Source: Antarctobacter albus (GTDB lineage Bacteria > Pseudomonadota > Alphaproteobacteria > Rhodobacterales > Rhodobacteraceae). From it: a DNA stretch of 64,000 nt. The notes below the pieces were generated by a model. That model made no database searches. It saw only the letters and a program-made list of their open reading frames with translations, and had not been told where the DNA came from. Each line of letters begins with the position of its first letter. Positions within the stretch are counted from its first letter, which is position 1. A program made the position numbers and the translations under genes. The stretch lies in NCBI RefSeq assembly GCF_900101505.1, contig NZ_FMZI01000011.1, positions 120,519 to 184,518 of the forward strand, given 5' to 3'. Shown in pieces: positions 33,031-39,983 of the stretch.

Positions 33031-33368
33031 CACGCCACCGCCTTTCCGGCGCGCACCCGGTCCAGGGCGACACCCAGCCGCCACATGGCCCACTGTTGCA
33101 GGGCACGCTGCAGCCGGTGCCGCGCGCTGGCCCATTCCGGCGATCCCGGTCCGCGCCCGTGCAGGCCGATGGTGCGCAGATCCTCGGCCGCGAGGGCCAC
33201 TTCCTCGACCTTGGAATTCAGGGCGCTGGCCTTGCTGGCCTCTGTCGCCAGAACGTCCAGCAGCATCGCCCGTTCGCCGTGGTCCTCGACCAGCTGCAGC
33301 ACCAGCGCCAGCGCGGCATTGCAAAGAACGTGATCCGCCGTACTCATCGGCGCGTTCATGTCAGCCAT
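33030..33368 (-). CDS. Hypothetical helical early protein
   Basis: A 112-residue, all-helical protein (STADHVLCNAALALVLQLVE; ASARHRLQRALQQWAMWRL). No motif is recognised. It lies in the replication operon, with an 8-nt overlap with the preceding gene and a TGATG junction with the SANT-like gene. The preceding codons contain a GGAGGG ribosome site. Confidence 0.65.
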   Translation of the reverse strand: MADMNAPMSTADHVLCNAALALVLQLVEDHGERAMLLDVLATEASKASALNSKVEEVALAAEDLRTIGLHGRGPGSPEWASARHRLQRALQQWAMWRLGVALDRVRAGKAVA

Positions 33369-33753
33369 TCAAATCCCTCCTGTCCGCGCCGGGCACATCC
33401 GGCATGGTCGCCAGCTCCAGGTAGCGAAGCATGTCCGCCGCCAGCTCCACCTGGCGCGGCCGATCCGCCCGCGCCTCGATCACCTGTTCGCAAAATCCGC
33501 GTGCCGCCCGCGCCACCGGCAGCTGCAGCATCCCCTCGGCCTGGCGCCGCAGCGCCTCCAACTCGTGCGGGTCCAGCGTGTCGGCCTTGAGGCTCAGCGC
33601 CACCGCGAGGGCACGCAGTTTGAGGGCCACGGCCTCACGCGGCATGGCCCCGGTTCCCGCGCGGCGGATGATCCCGTTTCCAGAAATCCATGCGCCGGGC
33701 GGCAACATCCCCACCCGCCCGGCGCGGATCACGGCGGGACGCGGCTTGTTCAA
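33361..33753 (-). CDS. Hypothetical early protein with TTG start
   Basis: A 130-residue protein (NKPRPAVIRAGRVGMLPPGA...) with a helical C-terminal half (LEALRRQAEGMLQLPVARAA). The likely start is TTG at 33753, preceded by GGTGGGG at a good distance. About 105 bp of DNA without a supported gene separates it from the Cro-like gene. No family is recognised. Confidence 0.55.
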   Translation of the reverse strand: MNKPRPAVIRAGRVGMLPPGAWISGNGIIRRAGTGAMPREAVALKLRALAVALSLKADTLDPHELEALRRQAEGMLQLPVARAARGFCEQVIEARADRPRQVELAADMLRYLELATMPDVPGADRRDLNG

Positions 33754-33858
33754 AACGCCCCACCGGATGCAAATTCTCGGGCGCGGCCTTGGCCCCAGGG
33801 AATGAAAACAGCCCCGGCCGCGCCCCGCCGGGGCAACCGCACGATGCCCCGCCGATCC

Positions 33859-34134
33859 TCATTCCGCCGCCACCGGCGCCGACAGCGCCGCCTCGACCTC
33901 ATCGGAGGTGGCGCCCACCAACAGCCATTCCGGCCGCATCGGCAACTTGCGCGCCTCGCAGTAGCGCCACAGCTGGCCCGCCCGGTTGATCGGGATATAC
34001 CCGGCGGCCCGACCCTGCGCCGCCCGGCGCCAGTGATAGGGCGCCTTGGCATCCAGGCCGCAAATGACCGCCAGCACCGGGATACCCCCGATGATGCGTT
34101 CGGCCACTTCCAATGGTGTAAATGTCTCACTCAT
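33859..34134 (-). CDS. Cro-like early repressor / YdaS-type HTH protein
   Basis: A 91-residue protein transcribed divergently from the CI-like gene, the position of cro. The sequence LEVAERIIGGIPVLAVICGL, then the YHWRRAAQGRAAGYIPINRA segment, has the shape of a YdaS/Cro helix-turn-helix, where the second helix is followed by a short HWRxxxxGRxxxIP loop. It heads the replication operon. It would compete with CI for the shared control region. The ATG at 34134 is chosen because three codons further upstream lack a ribosome site. Confidence 0.7.
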   Translation of the reverse strand: MSETFTPLEVAERIIGGIPVLAVICGLDAKAPYHWRRAAQGRAAGYIPINRAGQLWRYCEARKLPMRPEWLLVGATSDEVEAALSAPVAAE

Positions 34135-34225
34135 GCACAACACCTAGACCGCAGTTTGAGCGGAGCGCAAGTTTTTTGTGGACTTCTCACAAGAAATTTG
34201 TGTGAGCGGTGCGTACCTAGGGAAA
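34135..34225. promoter_or_regulatory. Divergent cro-cI control region
   Basis: The gap between the Cro-like and CI-like genes is AT-richer than its flanks. It holds an imperfect 21-bp palindrome, CTCACA...TGTGAG (34185-34205), and one TTTGAG half-site (34155-34160) like those in the operator downstream of cI. It must contain both the leftward early promoter and the cI promoter, but no -10/-35 pair is convincing. Confidence 0.6.
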
Positions 34226-34864
34226 ATGGAAGCGGACTGGTTCAGACGACAACTCAAGATTAAGCGCAAGACGGCCGAGGATGTCGCACTGGCAGCCGGG
34301 CGGCACCGCTCGAATGTCTCGCATATCCTCGCGGGCAAGCAAGCCATGTCGCTCGACTGGGCGCGCGCCTTTGCCGAAGTGATGGATGCACCGCTGGACG
34401 AGGTAATGAGCCACGCGGGCATGCTCGACCAGCCCACGGCCCGCGCGGTCGCGCATGGGTTTTCGGACGGCGACGCCGCACCCTTTGTCGGACAGGGCGG
34501 AAAAGCCCAGAAAACACAAAGCATTGCCGAGATCATGGGCGGCGGGAAACCCGGCGTTGACGTCTGGACCGTGCGCACCAACGCGCTGTGCCTGGCAGGC
34601 TACCTGCCCGGAGACGCGATCCTGGTGGACACCAACGCCGCCGAGCGTGCGCGCTCTGGAGATACCGTCATCGCACAGCACTATGACGCCCAGAGCGGCA
34701 CGGCAAAAACACTGCTGCGCCGCTTCGAAACGCCCGTCCTGGTGGCCGCATCACCGGAACAGGAACACCAGCGCGTCCTGTTCGTGGACGGCCAAAACGT
34801 TGTTGTGCGAGGCGTAATCCTTGCCTCCTGGCGCCAAAGGTCGGATAGGCATACCCAACCATAA
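34226..34864 (+). CDS. CI-type prophage repressor, XRE plus S24-like domain without catalytic Ser
   Basis: A 212-residue repressor. Residues 1-60 form an XRE helix-turn-helix (KTAEDVALAAGRHRSNVSHI, then LAGKQAMSLDWARAFAEVM). The C-terminal part has the S24/LexA fold pattern (LAGYLPGDAILVDTN, ERARSGDTVIAQ, NVVVRGVILASWRQ). The usual catalytic GDSM is replaced by TNALCL, so RecA-stimulated self-cleavage appears impossible; this form is known from other Rhodobacteraceae prophages. ATG 34226 is used because AGGGA precedes it; a GTG at 34178 would add 16 residues with no ribosome site. Confidence 0.85.
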   Translation: MEADWFRRQLKIKRKTAEDVALAAGRHRSNVSHILAGKQAMSLDWARAFAEVMDAPLDEVMSHAGMLDQPTARAVAHGFSDGDAAPFVGQGGKAQKTQSIAEIMGGGKPGVDVWTVRTNALCLAGYLPGDAILVDTNAAERARSGDTVIAQHYDAQSGTAKTLLRRFETPVLVAASPEQEHQRVLFVDGQNVVVRGVILASWRQRSDRHTQP

Positions 34865-34917
34865 TTTGAGGGTAACTCAAATTTTGAGTTGACAGTGAGC
34901 GATGCGCACCCCTAACT
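34865..34917 (+). promoter_or_regulatory. Early rightward promoter overlapped by palindromic operators
   Basis: A consensus -35 TTGACA (34889-34894) and -10 CTAACT (34912-34917) are 17 bp apart, placing the start ~28 nt before the next gene. Two overlapping palindromes cover the -35 side: TTTGAG-GGTAA-CTCAAA (34865-34881) and ACTCAA-ATT-TTGAGT (34875-34889). These are the best repressor-binding sites in the window and begin right after the cI stop. Confidence 0.8.
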
Positions 34918-34951
34918 CTTGGGCATCTGACAAGCCCCAGGAGTTGGAATT

Positions 34952-35215
34952 ATGCCTCTCAAACAGGAAGCCCCCGAGGGTTTCGCTCTCACGCACATCG
35001 ACAATCAGACCCTGCAGATGGTGGCCGAGATCGGCGCCCGCGTGAAAAAGTCCGGCCAGCTGGTCGATAGCGAAGCCGCGCTGATCTACCACACCGCCGG
35101 GACCATCGCCGCCGAGCTGCTGCAGCGTCGCAAGAACCTCGAAATCCTGCACGACCTGAGCGATCCCAAGGTGGTCCGCCTGTTCGACCTGCAGGACGAC
35201 GAGGCAGGCGCATGA
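34952..35215 (+). CDS. Hypothetical early protein 1
   Basis: An 87-residue protein (PLKQEAPEGFALTHIDNQTL...), helical in the C-terminal half (ALIYHTAGTIAAELLQRRKNL). First gene behind the operator-controlled promoter, with AGGAG upstream. Could be an antirepressor or another early regulator. No family is recognised. Coupled to the next gene by a 4-nt overlap. Confidence 0.65.
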   Translation: MPLKQEAPEGFALTHIDNQTLQMVAEIGARVKKSGQLVDSEAALIYHTAGTIAAELLQRRKNLEILHDLSDPKVVRLFDLQDDEAGA

Positions 35216-35526
35216 CCGCGCCCCACCCCGCCCCGGCCATCGCGCAGCTGCTGGCGCTCTACAACACCGCCGGCCGCGTGCCCGTCATGGCCCTGCCGCC
35301 CGCGAACAAGCTGCCGGTCCTGCCCAAGGACGAACAGGCCGTGCGCGGCGTCATGTACGCGCTCGACACGATGCAGACCTGGTGCGCCCAGCTGCTGGCC
35401 ACCGCGCATCACGCCTCGAACGATCCCGATGATGCCAAGCTGCTGACGCCGCGCACGATCCTGACGGAACGACTGCAGTTCACGGCCGACCTCGCCAAGG
35501 CGCAGCAGCTCGGGTTCTACGGCTGA
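35212..35526 (+). CDS. Hypothetical early protein 2
   Basis: A 104-residue helical protein (AIAQLLALYNTAGRVPVMAL; MYALDTMQTWCAQLLATAHH). It starts in the stop of the previous gene (ATGA). No motif is recognised. The gap to the next gene is 115 bp and shows nothing else. Likely part of the early operon under repressor control. Confidence 0.6.
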   Translation: MTAPHPAPAIAQLLALYNTAGRVPVMALPPANKLPVLPKDEQAVRGVMYALDTMQTWCAQLLATAHHASNDPDDAKLLTPRTILTERLQFTADLAKAQQLGFYG

Positions 35527-35641
35527 CGCTTTCCCACGGGGCGGCCCGCGCGGACCCCCAATTCAATCCACCGCGTGCCCGAACCACTCACGGACCCCGC
35601 GCAGGCCGCGCGCGGGGCAAACCAAGAAACGAGGGCAGACA

Positions 35642-35818
35642 ATGCAGGCTCACCCCATCTTTTTTATCGCGCTGGCCGCTGCACTGGCCGGCGCTTTCGC
35701 CTTCGGGCTGCGCGCCCTGGTGGCGCGGCTGCGGGACGATCCACCGACCGAGACGCAGGACGATTTTGCCGCCGCCCTCCGGCGCGGCCAGGTCCAGCTG
35801 GAGCGGATGAATGACTGA
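35642..35818 (+). CDS. 58-residue single-span membrane protein
   Basis: A short frame with an N-terminal membrane segment (PIFFIALAAALAGAFAFGL, residues 5-23), then a basic and acidic tail (ARLRDDPPTETQDDF). GAGGGC precedes the ATG at 35642, and the last 8 nt overlap the next gene. Small, but well supported by ribosome site and overlap. The function is unknown. Confidence 0.65.
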   Translation: MQAHPIFFIALAAALAGAFAFGLRALVARLRDDPPTETQDDFAAALRRGQVQLERMND

Positions 35819-36083
35819 GCAGGCCGCAACCCGCCCCCGCGAATTCATCACGGCCTCGACCGTGGCCCAGCTGATCGGCCTGCCCCGTGGCGCGGCCTTC
35901 CTGCGCCAGCGCGACCGCCTGGAAAAGGACGAGGGCTTTCCCGCCCCGCTGCCCACCAGCCGCCGCCCGATGATCTGGCGCCGCTCTGCCGTCGAGGCCT
36001 GGCTTGACCAGCTGGACAGCCCGGCAGGCCCGCCGCCCGGCGGCGGCAATGTCGTCTACCTGATGCGCGAAGCGCGCCGCTAA
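35811..36083 (+). CDS. Excisionase / AlpA-like winged helix protein
   Basis: A 90-residue basic protein with the MerR/AlpA pattern: EFITASTVAQLIGLPRGAAF (helix-turn-helix), RQRDRLEKDEGFPAPLP, RRPMIWRRSAVEAWLDQL, where ...FPxPxxxxRRxxWxxxxVxxWL is typical of AlpA and Xis-type proteins. It lies 1.4 kb upstream of the integrase in the same transcript. It could be the recombination directionality factor or a regulator of int. The C terminus is Gly/Pro-rich. Confidence 0.7.
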   Translation: MTEQAATRPREFITASTVAQLIGLPRGAAFLRQRDRLEKDEGFPAPLPTSRRPMIWRRSAVEAWLDQLDSPAGPPPGGGNVVYLMREARR

Positions 36084-36107
36084 CCCCCACAGCCCGAAAG
36101 GACCAAC

Positions 36108-36413
36108 ATGCAAGACCTGACCTGCGCCCCCTTGGGCGCCCCGCTGACCACCGATGAATTCACCTCTGCCCTGGTCCACCGGGTCGAGGACAACGACCTG
36201 CCCGAGGCCGAGGCCATGACCGCCCTGCGCGAATGGGTCTACGGCGCCTGGGACAGCGCCCTGGAAATCTCCGGCATGGCGCCCGAAGACACGCCGCCCG
36301 CCGCCCCGCTGTTCCAGACCAGCCGCACCGCAAGCGGGGTGACGTACCTCTCGGCAGCATCGCAAGACGATGCGCCTGCCGGAGGTCACCCCGCAAGTGG
36401 GGTGACGTCATGA
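36108..36413 (+). CDS. Hypothetical early protein carrying cassette tail C
   Basis: A 101-residue protein. Residues 1-75 (TTDEFTSALVHRVEDNDLPE; ALREWVYGAWDSALEISGM) form a small helical domain of unknown role. From ~78 the sequence is TASGVTY, then LSAASQDDAPAGGHPASGVT and Ser, so the ASGVT end of the cassette appears twice. The stop overlaps the next ATG (ATGA). AAAGGACCAAC precedes the start. Confidence 0.65.
   Translation: MQDLTCAPLGAPLTTDEFTSALVHRVEDNDLPEAEAMTALREWVYGAWDSALEISGMAPEDTPPAAPLFQTSRTASGVTYLSAASQDDAPAGGHPASGVTS
36347..36406 (+). repeat. Double-hairpin coupling cassette, copy C
   Basis: Plus-strand copy. Hairpin 1: 36352-36381. Hairpin 2 (36385-36406): GTCACCCC pairs with GGGGTGAC around GCAAGT. 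Its 3' arm supplies GGGG seven bases before the next ATG (36410). A second partial copy of the hairpin-2 3' half (CGCAAGCGGGGTGACGT) lies immediately upstream at ~36329-36345, giving flanking direct repeats around the cassette. Confidence 0.85.
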
Positions 36414-36592
36414 CCGAGGGCGCGGATCAACTCTGGTACGCCCGCGCGGTCCTGGCCGACATTGCCGCCCATGACGACGCCGTGGTGATCGCGGCCTGCC
36501 GCCTGGTCGAGGCATCCACCACCGACAGCACCGAACAGGCCGACACCGCGCAGCTGCGGGAGCGGCTGGAGGGGGCGGGGGGGCGGACGTGA
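36410..36592 (+). CDS. 60-residue hypothetical protein
   Basis: A short helical protein (TEGADQLWYARAVLADIAAH, VVIAACRLVEASTTDS). Its start lies directly after cassette C, whose hairpin arm provides the ribosome site. The stop overlaps the GTG start of the zinc-ribbon gene. Unknown function. Confidence 0.55.
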   Translation: MTEGADQLWYARAVLADIAAHDDAVVIAACRLVEASTTDSTEQADTAQLRERLEGAGGRT

Positions 36593-36846
36593 CCACCGCA
36601 ACCGACACCCTCGCCGTCGATCACCTGGGGAATGGCTGGTATGTCGTGGACGCCAGCGGCGATCCCGTCACCGGGCGCTACAGTTTCAGGGCAGAGGCGG
36701 AAATCCGGCTGGACAAGATCCGCCGCCGCGCCGCCTCCAAGGTGCGGTCCTGCCTCTGCTGCGGCACGCGCTTCGCCTCCGAAGGCCCGCACAACCGTCT
36801 CTGCACGCCCTGCAGGCGCGCCGACATTTCGCCGTGGGCGCCGTGA
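36589..36846 (+). CDS. Small zinc-ribbon protein of the early operon
   Basis: An 85-residue protein with a C-terminal four-cysteine zinc ribbon (CLCCGTRFASEGPHNRLCTP followed by C-R), preceded by a small beta-rich part (HLGNGWYVVDASGDPVTGRY). GTG start at 36589 with GGAGGGGGC upstream. Its stop and the next ATG overlap (TGATG). Zinc-ribbon proteins of this size are common phage regulators; the actual role is unknown. Confidence 0.65.
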   Translation: MTTATDTLAVDHLGNGWYVVDASGDPVTGRYSFRAEAEIRLDKIRRRAASKVRSCLCCGTRFASEGPHNRLCTPCRRADISPWAP

Positions 36847-37535
36847 TGGAACAGCCCATTCTTTTCAGCGGCCCTATGGTCCGCGCCCTACTGGACGGTA
36901 GGAAGACCCAGACCAGGCGGGTGTTGAAGCCGCAGCCGGAGCCGTTCGATGCCATGTTCAGTGAGGACGGGCGTTGGTGGACCGGGGACGCCGAGACCGG
37001 CGACGTTCATCAAGAGCTGCGCCTGCCCTACGCCATCGGAGACCGCCTCTGGGTGCGGGAAGCGTGGCACACATCACGGCACTACGACGACCTCAAACCC
37101 AGCGAAATGGGCGGTGAGGAGCCTGTGCAGTTCATCGCAGATGGAGCAGTCTACGCCCATGCAGGGAGCGTCGATGACCTGTCGGGGCGGGCGCGGCCAA
37201 GTATGTTCATGCCCCGCTGGGCCTCTCGCCTGACGCTGATCGTGACGGACGTGCGCGTGCAGAGGATGCAGGAGATAGACGCGAAGGACGCTTGCGCCGA
37301 GGGGGCGCTGACGCTTCATCCCAACGGCGGTCTGACACCACGAGACGCTTTCCGCGACCTCTGGGACAGCCTGAACGCCCCGCGCGGCTTCGGCTGGGAC
37401 GTCAACCCGTGGGTGGCCGCCTACACTTTCAGCGTCCACCGCCAGAACGTCGACCAGTTGCCGGCGCCCCTCTCGGCCGCATCGCAAGACGATGCGCCTG
37501 CCGGGGGTCACTCCGCAAGCGGAGTGACGACATGA
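36846..37535 (+). CDS. ASCH/PUA-like phage protein carrying cassette tail D
   Basis: A 229-residue protein. The core resembles phage proteins with an ASCH-like fold: EQPILFSGPMVRALLDGRKT, QTRRVLKPQP, AIGDRLWVREAWH, MFMPRWASRLTLIVTDVRVQ, and the ending NPWVAAYTFSVH. ASCH domains bind RNA or modified nucleotides. The last ~24 residues (LSAASQDDAPAGGHSASGVT plus Thr) come from the cassette and extend past the usual end of the family. Stop overlaps the integrase ATG. Confidence 0.75.
   Translation: MEQPILFSGPMVRALLDGRKTQTRRVLKPQPEPFDAMFSEDGRWWTGDAETGDVHQELRLPYAIGDRLWVREAWHTSRHYDDLKPSEMGGEEPVQFIADGAVYAHAGSVDDLSGRARPSMFMPRWASRLTLIVTDVRVQRMQEIDAKDACAEGALTLHPNGGLTPRDAFRDLWDSLNAPRGFGWDVNPWVAAYTFSVHRQNVDQLPAPLSAASQDDAPAGGHSASGVTT
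37469..37528 (+). repeat. Double-hairpin coupling cassette, copy D
   Basis: Plus-strand copy just before the integrase. Hairpin 1: 37474-37503. Hairpin 2 (37507-37528): GTCACTCCG pairs perfectly with CGGAGTGAC around CAAG. The GGAG at 37521-37524 in its 3' arm is a textbook ribosome site seven bases before the integrase ATG at 37532. Compared with copy C, ACTCC/GGAGT replaces ACCCC/GGGGT, a compensated change. Confidence 0.85.
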
Positions 37536-38701
37536 CCAAAGCCCCTTTCGACAAGCTCCCGCGCGGGCTGGGCCTGCGCCAGCGCAAGCGCAGTGATGGC
37601 AGCTGGCGGGTCTGGTGGGAACCGACCGGCGCCGAGCGGGCAGAGGGCGCGGCCCCGGCCGAGCTGGACGCCGCCCGCCCCACCTGGTCCCTGCGCGAGG
37701 CAAAGCGGCTCAAGGCCGAGGCGTCCGGCCAGGCGCAGCCCGCCCCGGTCAGCTCCGGCGGCCGCACCATCGCCGCCCTGGTCGAAACCTACAAACGCGC
37801 GCCCCGGTTCGGGAAGCTGGCCGATGCCACCCGCACCGGCTACGAGGCCGACTTTCGCGTGATCGTGGAAAAGTGGGGCACCCAGCCCGTCGCCAGCTTC
37901 ACCAAGCCCGTGATCTACACCTGGTGGGAAACCCTGCACACCCGCAGCCCGACCTATGCCGGCAAGCTGATCCGCAGCTTTTCGGTCCTGTTCACCCATG
38001 CCGAGCGCCTGGGCTGGCGCCCCGAGAATTCCAACCCCTGCCGAGGGCTGGGGATGCCCGGCGCCACCCGCCGCAAGCGACACGCCAGCTGGGCGGAAAT
38101 CGACGCCCTGCTGACCACGGCCGAGCGGCTGGACATGCACAACATGGCCTGCGCCATCGCCCTGGCCCTGTTCACCGGCCAGCGGCAAAGCGACGTGGCG
38201 GGCGCGCGGATCGCAGACTTCCACCGCTCGAACACGCTGCAGCTCGACGGCTCGCCCGTCACGGTCTGGCACCTGCGCCGGTCCAAGCGCGGCAACCTGG
38301 GCAGCGTGCCGCTGCACCCCGAGGCCGCCGCCCGCGTCCAGGCGCTGATCGACGCCGCCCCCGAGGGCGCAGAGACACTGCTGCGGGACGAGGCCACGGG
38401 CCAGCCCTACAGCCTCGACCTGTTCCGCAAACGCTGGGCCACGATCCGCGCGACGGCCGCGAAGAGCTGCCCGTCGCTGCTGAGCCCGGCCCTGCAATTC
38501 CGCGACCTGCGCCGCACCTTCGGCGTACTGGCCCGCGCCGCCGGTGCCCTGCGCGAGGACGTGGCGGACGTGCTGGGCAACTCGGCCGACACCGACGCCG
38601 GCCTGGGCGAGGTCTACATGCCCAGCCAATTCGACACCGCCCTGCGCGCTGTCCAGGCCATCAAGCGCCCGGGCACCGAGGGCCGAAAGAAAAGCAGCTA
38701 G
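37532..38701 (+). CDS. int: Tyrosine-recombinase integrase
   Basis: A 389-residue site-specific recombinase that would integrate the phage at tRNA-Thr. The N-terminal arm-binding and core-binding parts (residues ~75-180) include TYKRAPRFGKLADATRTGYE. The catalytic domain has Arg in FTGQRQSDVAGAR, Lys in HLRRSKRG, the second Arg in QFRDLRRTFGVLA (Asp in place of the common His), and the probable Tyr nucleophile in GEVYMPSQF. It lies 1.5 kb from attR. Its start is overlapped by the ASCH-like gene and set by hairpin cassette D, so translation is probably coupled to that gene. Confidence 0.9.
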   Translation: MTKAPFDKLPRGLGLRQRKRSDGSWRVWWEPTGAERAEGAAPAELDAARPTWSLREAKRLKAEASGQAQPAPVSSGGRTIAALVETYKRAPRFGKLADATRTGYEADFRVIVEKWGTQPVASFTKPVIYTWWETLHTRSPTYAGKLIRSFSVLFTHAERLGWRPENSNPCRGLGMPGATRRKRHASWAEIDALLTTAERLDMHNMACAIALALFTGQRQSDVAGARIADFHRSNTLQLDGSPVTVWHLRRSKRGNLGSVPLHPEAAARVQALIDAAPEGAETLLRDEATGQPYSLDLFRKRWATIRATAAKSCPSLLSPALQFRDLRRTFGVLARAAGALREDVADVLGNSADTDAGLGEVYMPSQFDTALRAVQAIKRPGTEGRKKSS

Positions 38702-38710
38702 GAGAGACAG

Positions 38711-38926
38711 ATGAAGAAAATCTCATTGATTCCGGGGAGCGACCAAACCGAACCTGCCGCCTTTTCGCGCGAAAAGATGGACGAGGCCAGTATCGACAGC
38801 ATGAAACTTTCCAGTCTTCTGGCGGAAAACCTGGGCCATTTCGCCACGCTACTGGAGGACGGCGCCGGTTTTGCCGTCTACGTCCGCGACGGTGAGGCAA
38901 CGGTGACAGGGATCAAGGCACCCTGA
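38711..38926 (+). CDS. Small hypothetical protein after integrase
   Basis: A 71-residue protein (KKISLIPGSDQTEPAAFSRE...; GAGFAVYVRDGEATVTGIK) with AGGAGAG just before the ATG. The beta-type C terminus resembles small phage proteins of unknown role. It begins a run of six small genes between int and attR, possibly lysogenic-conversion genes. Confidence 0.6.
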   Translation: MKKISLIPGSDQTEPAAFSREKMDEASIDSMKLSSLLAENLGHFATLLEDGAGFAVYVRDGEATVTGIKAP

Positions 38927-38927
38927 T

Positions 38928-39155
38928 ATGTTCAACCTGTTTCCAACCTTTGGCGGAATGCCGATCACGGTTTCACCCCACGCCACCGAGGTAAGGCCGA
39001 GGTTTCCAGACAAGAAATGGTCCAAGCGCCGCCGGCGCCGCGTGATCGGAAAGTATGGCAGCTGGACCTACCGCGTCCCCGCTGCGCTGCGCCTGGGCAA
39101 CCGGCTGATTGTTCACCCTGCGATCTACAATCAACTTCGGAAGGAGCTGGCATGA
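38928..39155 (+). CDS. Small basic hypothetical protein
   Basis: A 75-residue protein with a strongly basic centre (KKWSKRRRRRVIGKYGSW) suggesting nucleic-acid binding. The start follows the previous stop by one base. No family is recognised. Confidence 0.55.
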   Translation: MFNLFPTFGGMPITVSPHATEVRPRFPDKKWSKRRRRRVIGKYGSWTYRVPAALRLGNRLIVHPAIYNQLRKELA

Positions 39156-39355
39156 TCCACCTGTCACACACCGTATCCGGCGGTGAAATCGGCAACCAGT
39201 TGGCCAACGACGAGGAAGAACTGGCCTATGCCTTGGCGGCAATCGCCTTGGTCGGCGTCGATGACAATGCCGTGGCCGACTATCTGAGTGGCGAGGACCG
39301 GGAGCGCGTCCGCACATTGTGCAACGCAATTGCGCTGTCATTGGCAGACGAATGA
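39152..39355 (+). CDS. Small acidic helical protein
   Basis: A 67-residue protein (IHLSHTVSGGEIGNQLANDE; ALAAIALVGVDDNAVADYL). AAGGAG precedes the ATG at 39152, which overlaps the previous stop (ATGA). Unknown function. Confidence 0.55.
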   Translation: MIHLSHTVSGGEIGNQLANDEEELAYALAAIALVGVDDNAVADYLSGEDRERVRTLCNAIALSLADE

Positions 39356-39717
39356 TGCTGACCAAGCCACCTCACGGCAGCCCCTGCAACGGCTGCGGCG
39401 GATGCTGCGCGGATCAACGGTGCCCGCTCGGACAGATCGTCTTTGGCCCCGGCGAGCGGTGTCCCGCACTCGAAATGCGCCTGCCCGCCTTCACCTGCGG
39501 ACTGGTCGAAAACCCGGAGAGATACGCGCCGATGATCACCGAACGCCACGGCAAGGTCAGGGCAGCCCAGGCCGCCGCCGTCCTGATAGGTGCCGGGCTG
39601 GGATGCGATGCCCTGCTGGACGGGGAAACGCCGAACGAGGACTGGCGGGCCTGGGCGATGAAATCTCTGGACCGCGATGCCGGCGCGCAGGCGGCTGCAA
39701 TTTGGCAAGCAACCTAG
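39352..39717 (+). CDS. Cysteine-cluster protein (YkgJ-like)
   Basis: A 121-residue protein with a dense N-terminal cysteine cluster (SPCNGCGGCCADQRCPLGQ, then ERCPALE and FTCGLV), resembling YkgJ-type zinc/iron-binding cysteine cluster proteins. The rest is helical. ATG at 39352 overlaps the previous stop; an ATG one codon later is equally possible. A metal-binding role is likely, the purpose unknown. Confidence 0.65.
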   Translation: MMLTKPPHGSPCNGCGGCCADQRCPLGQIVFGPGERCPALEMRLPAFTCGLVENPERYAPMITERHGKVRAAQAAAVLIGAGLGCDALLDGETPNEDWRAWAMKSLDRDAGAQAAAIWQAT

Positions 39718-39729
39718 AAGGAGACCGAC

Positions 39730-39966
39730 ATGAGCTACCCGACACCAACAGAACCCGGCTTCTATTGGGCCAAGCTGGTCCATCCTCGAGAAGAACCGGA
39801 GAGTGAGGACTGGGCCTCTACCAACTTCGAGGTCGTGCACGTCGATGAGAACTATGGCCAAGACGACGACGAGTTCCGCGTCCACGTCACCGGGATCGCC
39901 CCAAGCCAGCTTATCGACGCTTTCACTTGGGGGCCGCGCGTCCCCGATTTCCCGCAGTCCAGCTGA
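39730..39966 (+). CDS. Small acidic phage protein
   Basis: A 78-residue protein (SYPTPTEPGFYWAKLVHPRE...) beginning with the EPGFYWAK pattern often seen in small phage proteins of unknown function. GAAGGAGAC precedes the ATG. Acidic throughout. No role can be assigned. Confidence 0.65.
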   Translation: MSYPTPTEPGFYWAKLVHPREEPESEDWASTNFEVVHVDENYGQDDDEFRVHVTGIAPSQLIDAFTWGPRVPDFPQSS

Positions 39967-39983
39967 CCCGGAGGGATGGACCG

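Noticed and set aside
33635..33862. 75-codon minus-strand frame after the Cro-like gene
   Set aside because: It has an ATGA junction with the Cro-like gene, but overlaps the next early gene by over 100 nt and its second half is an out-of-frame reading of it. Left undecided and not listed.
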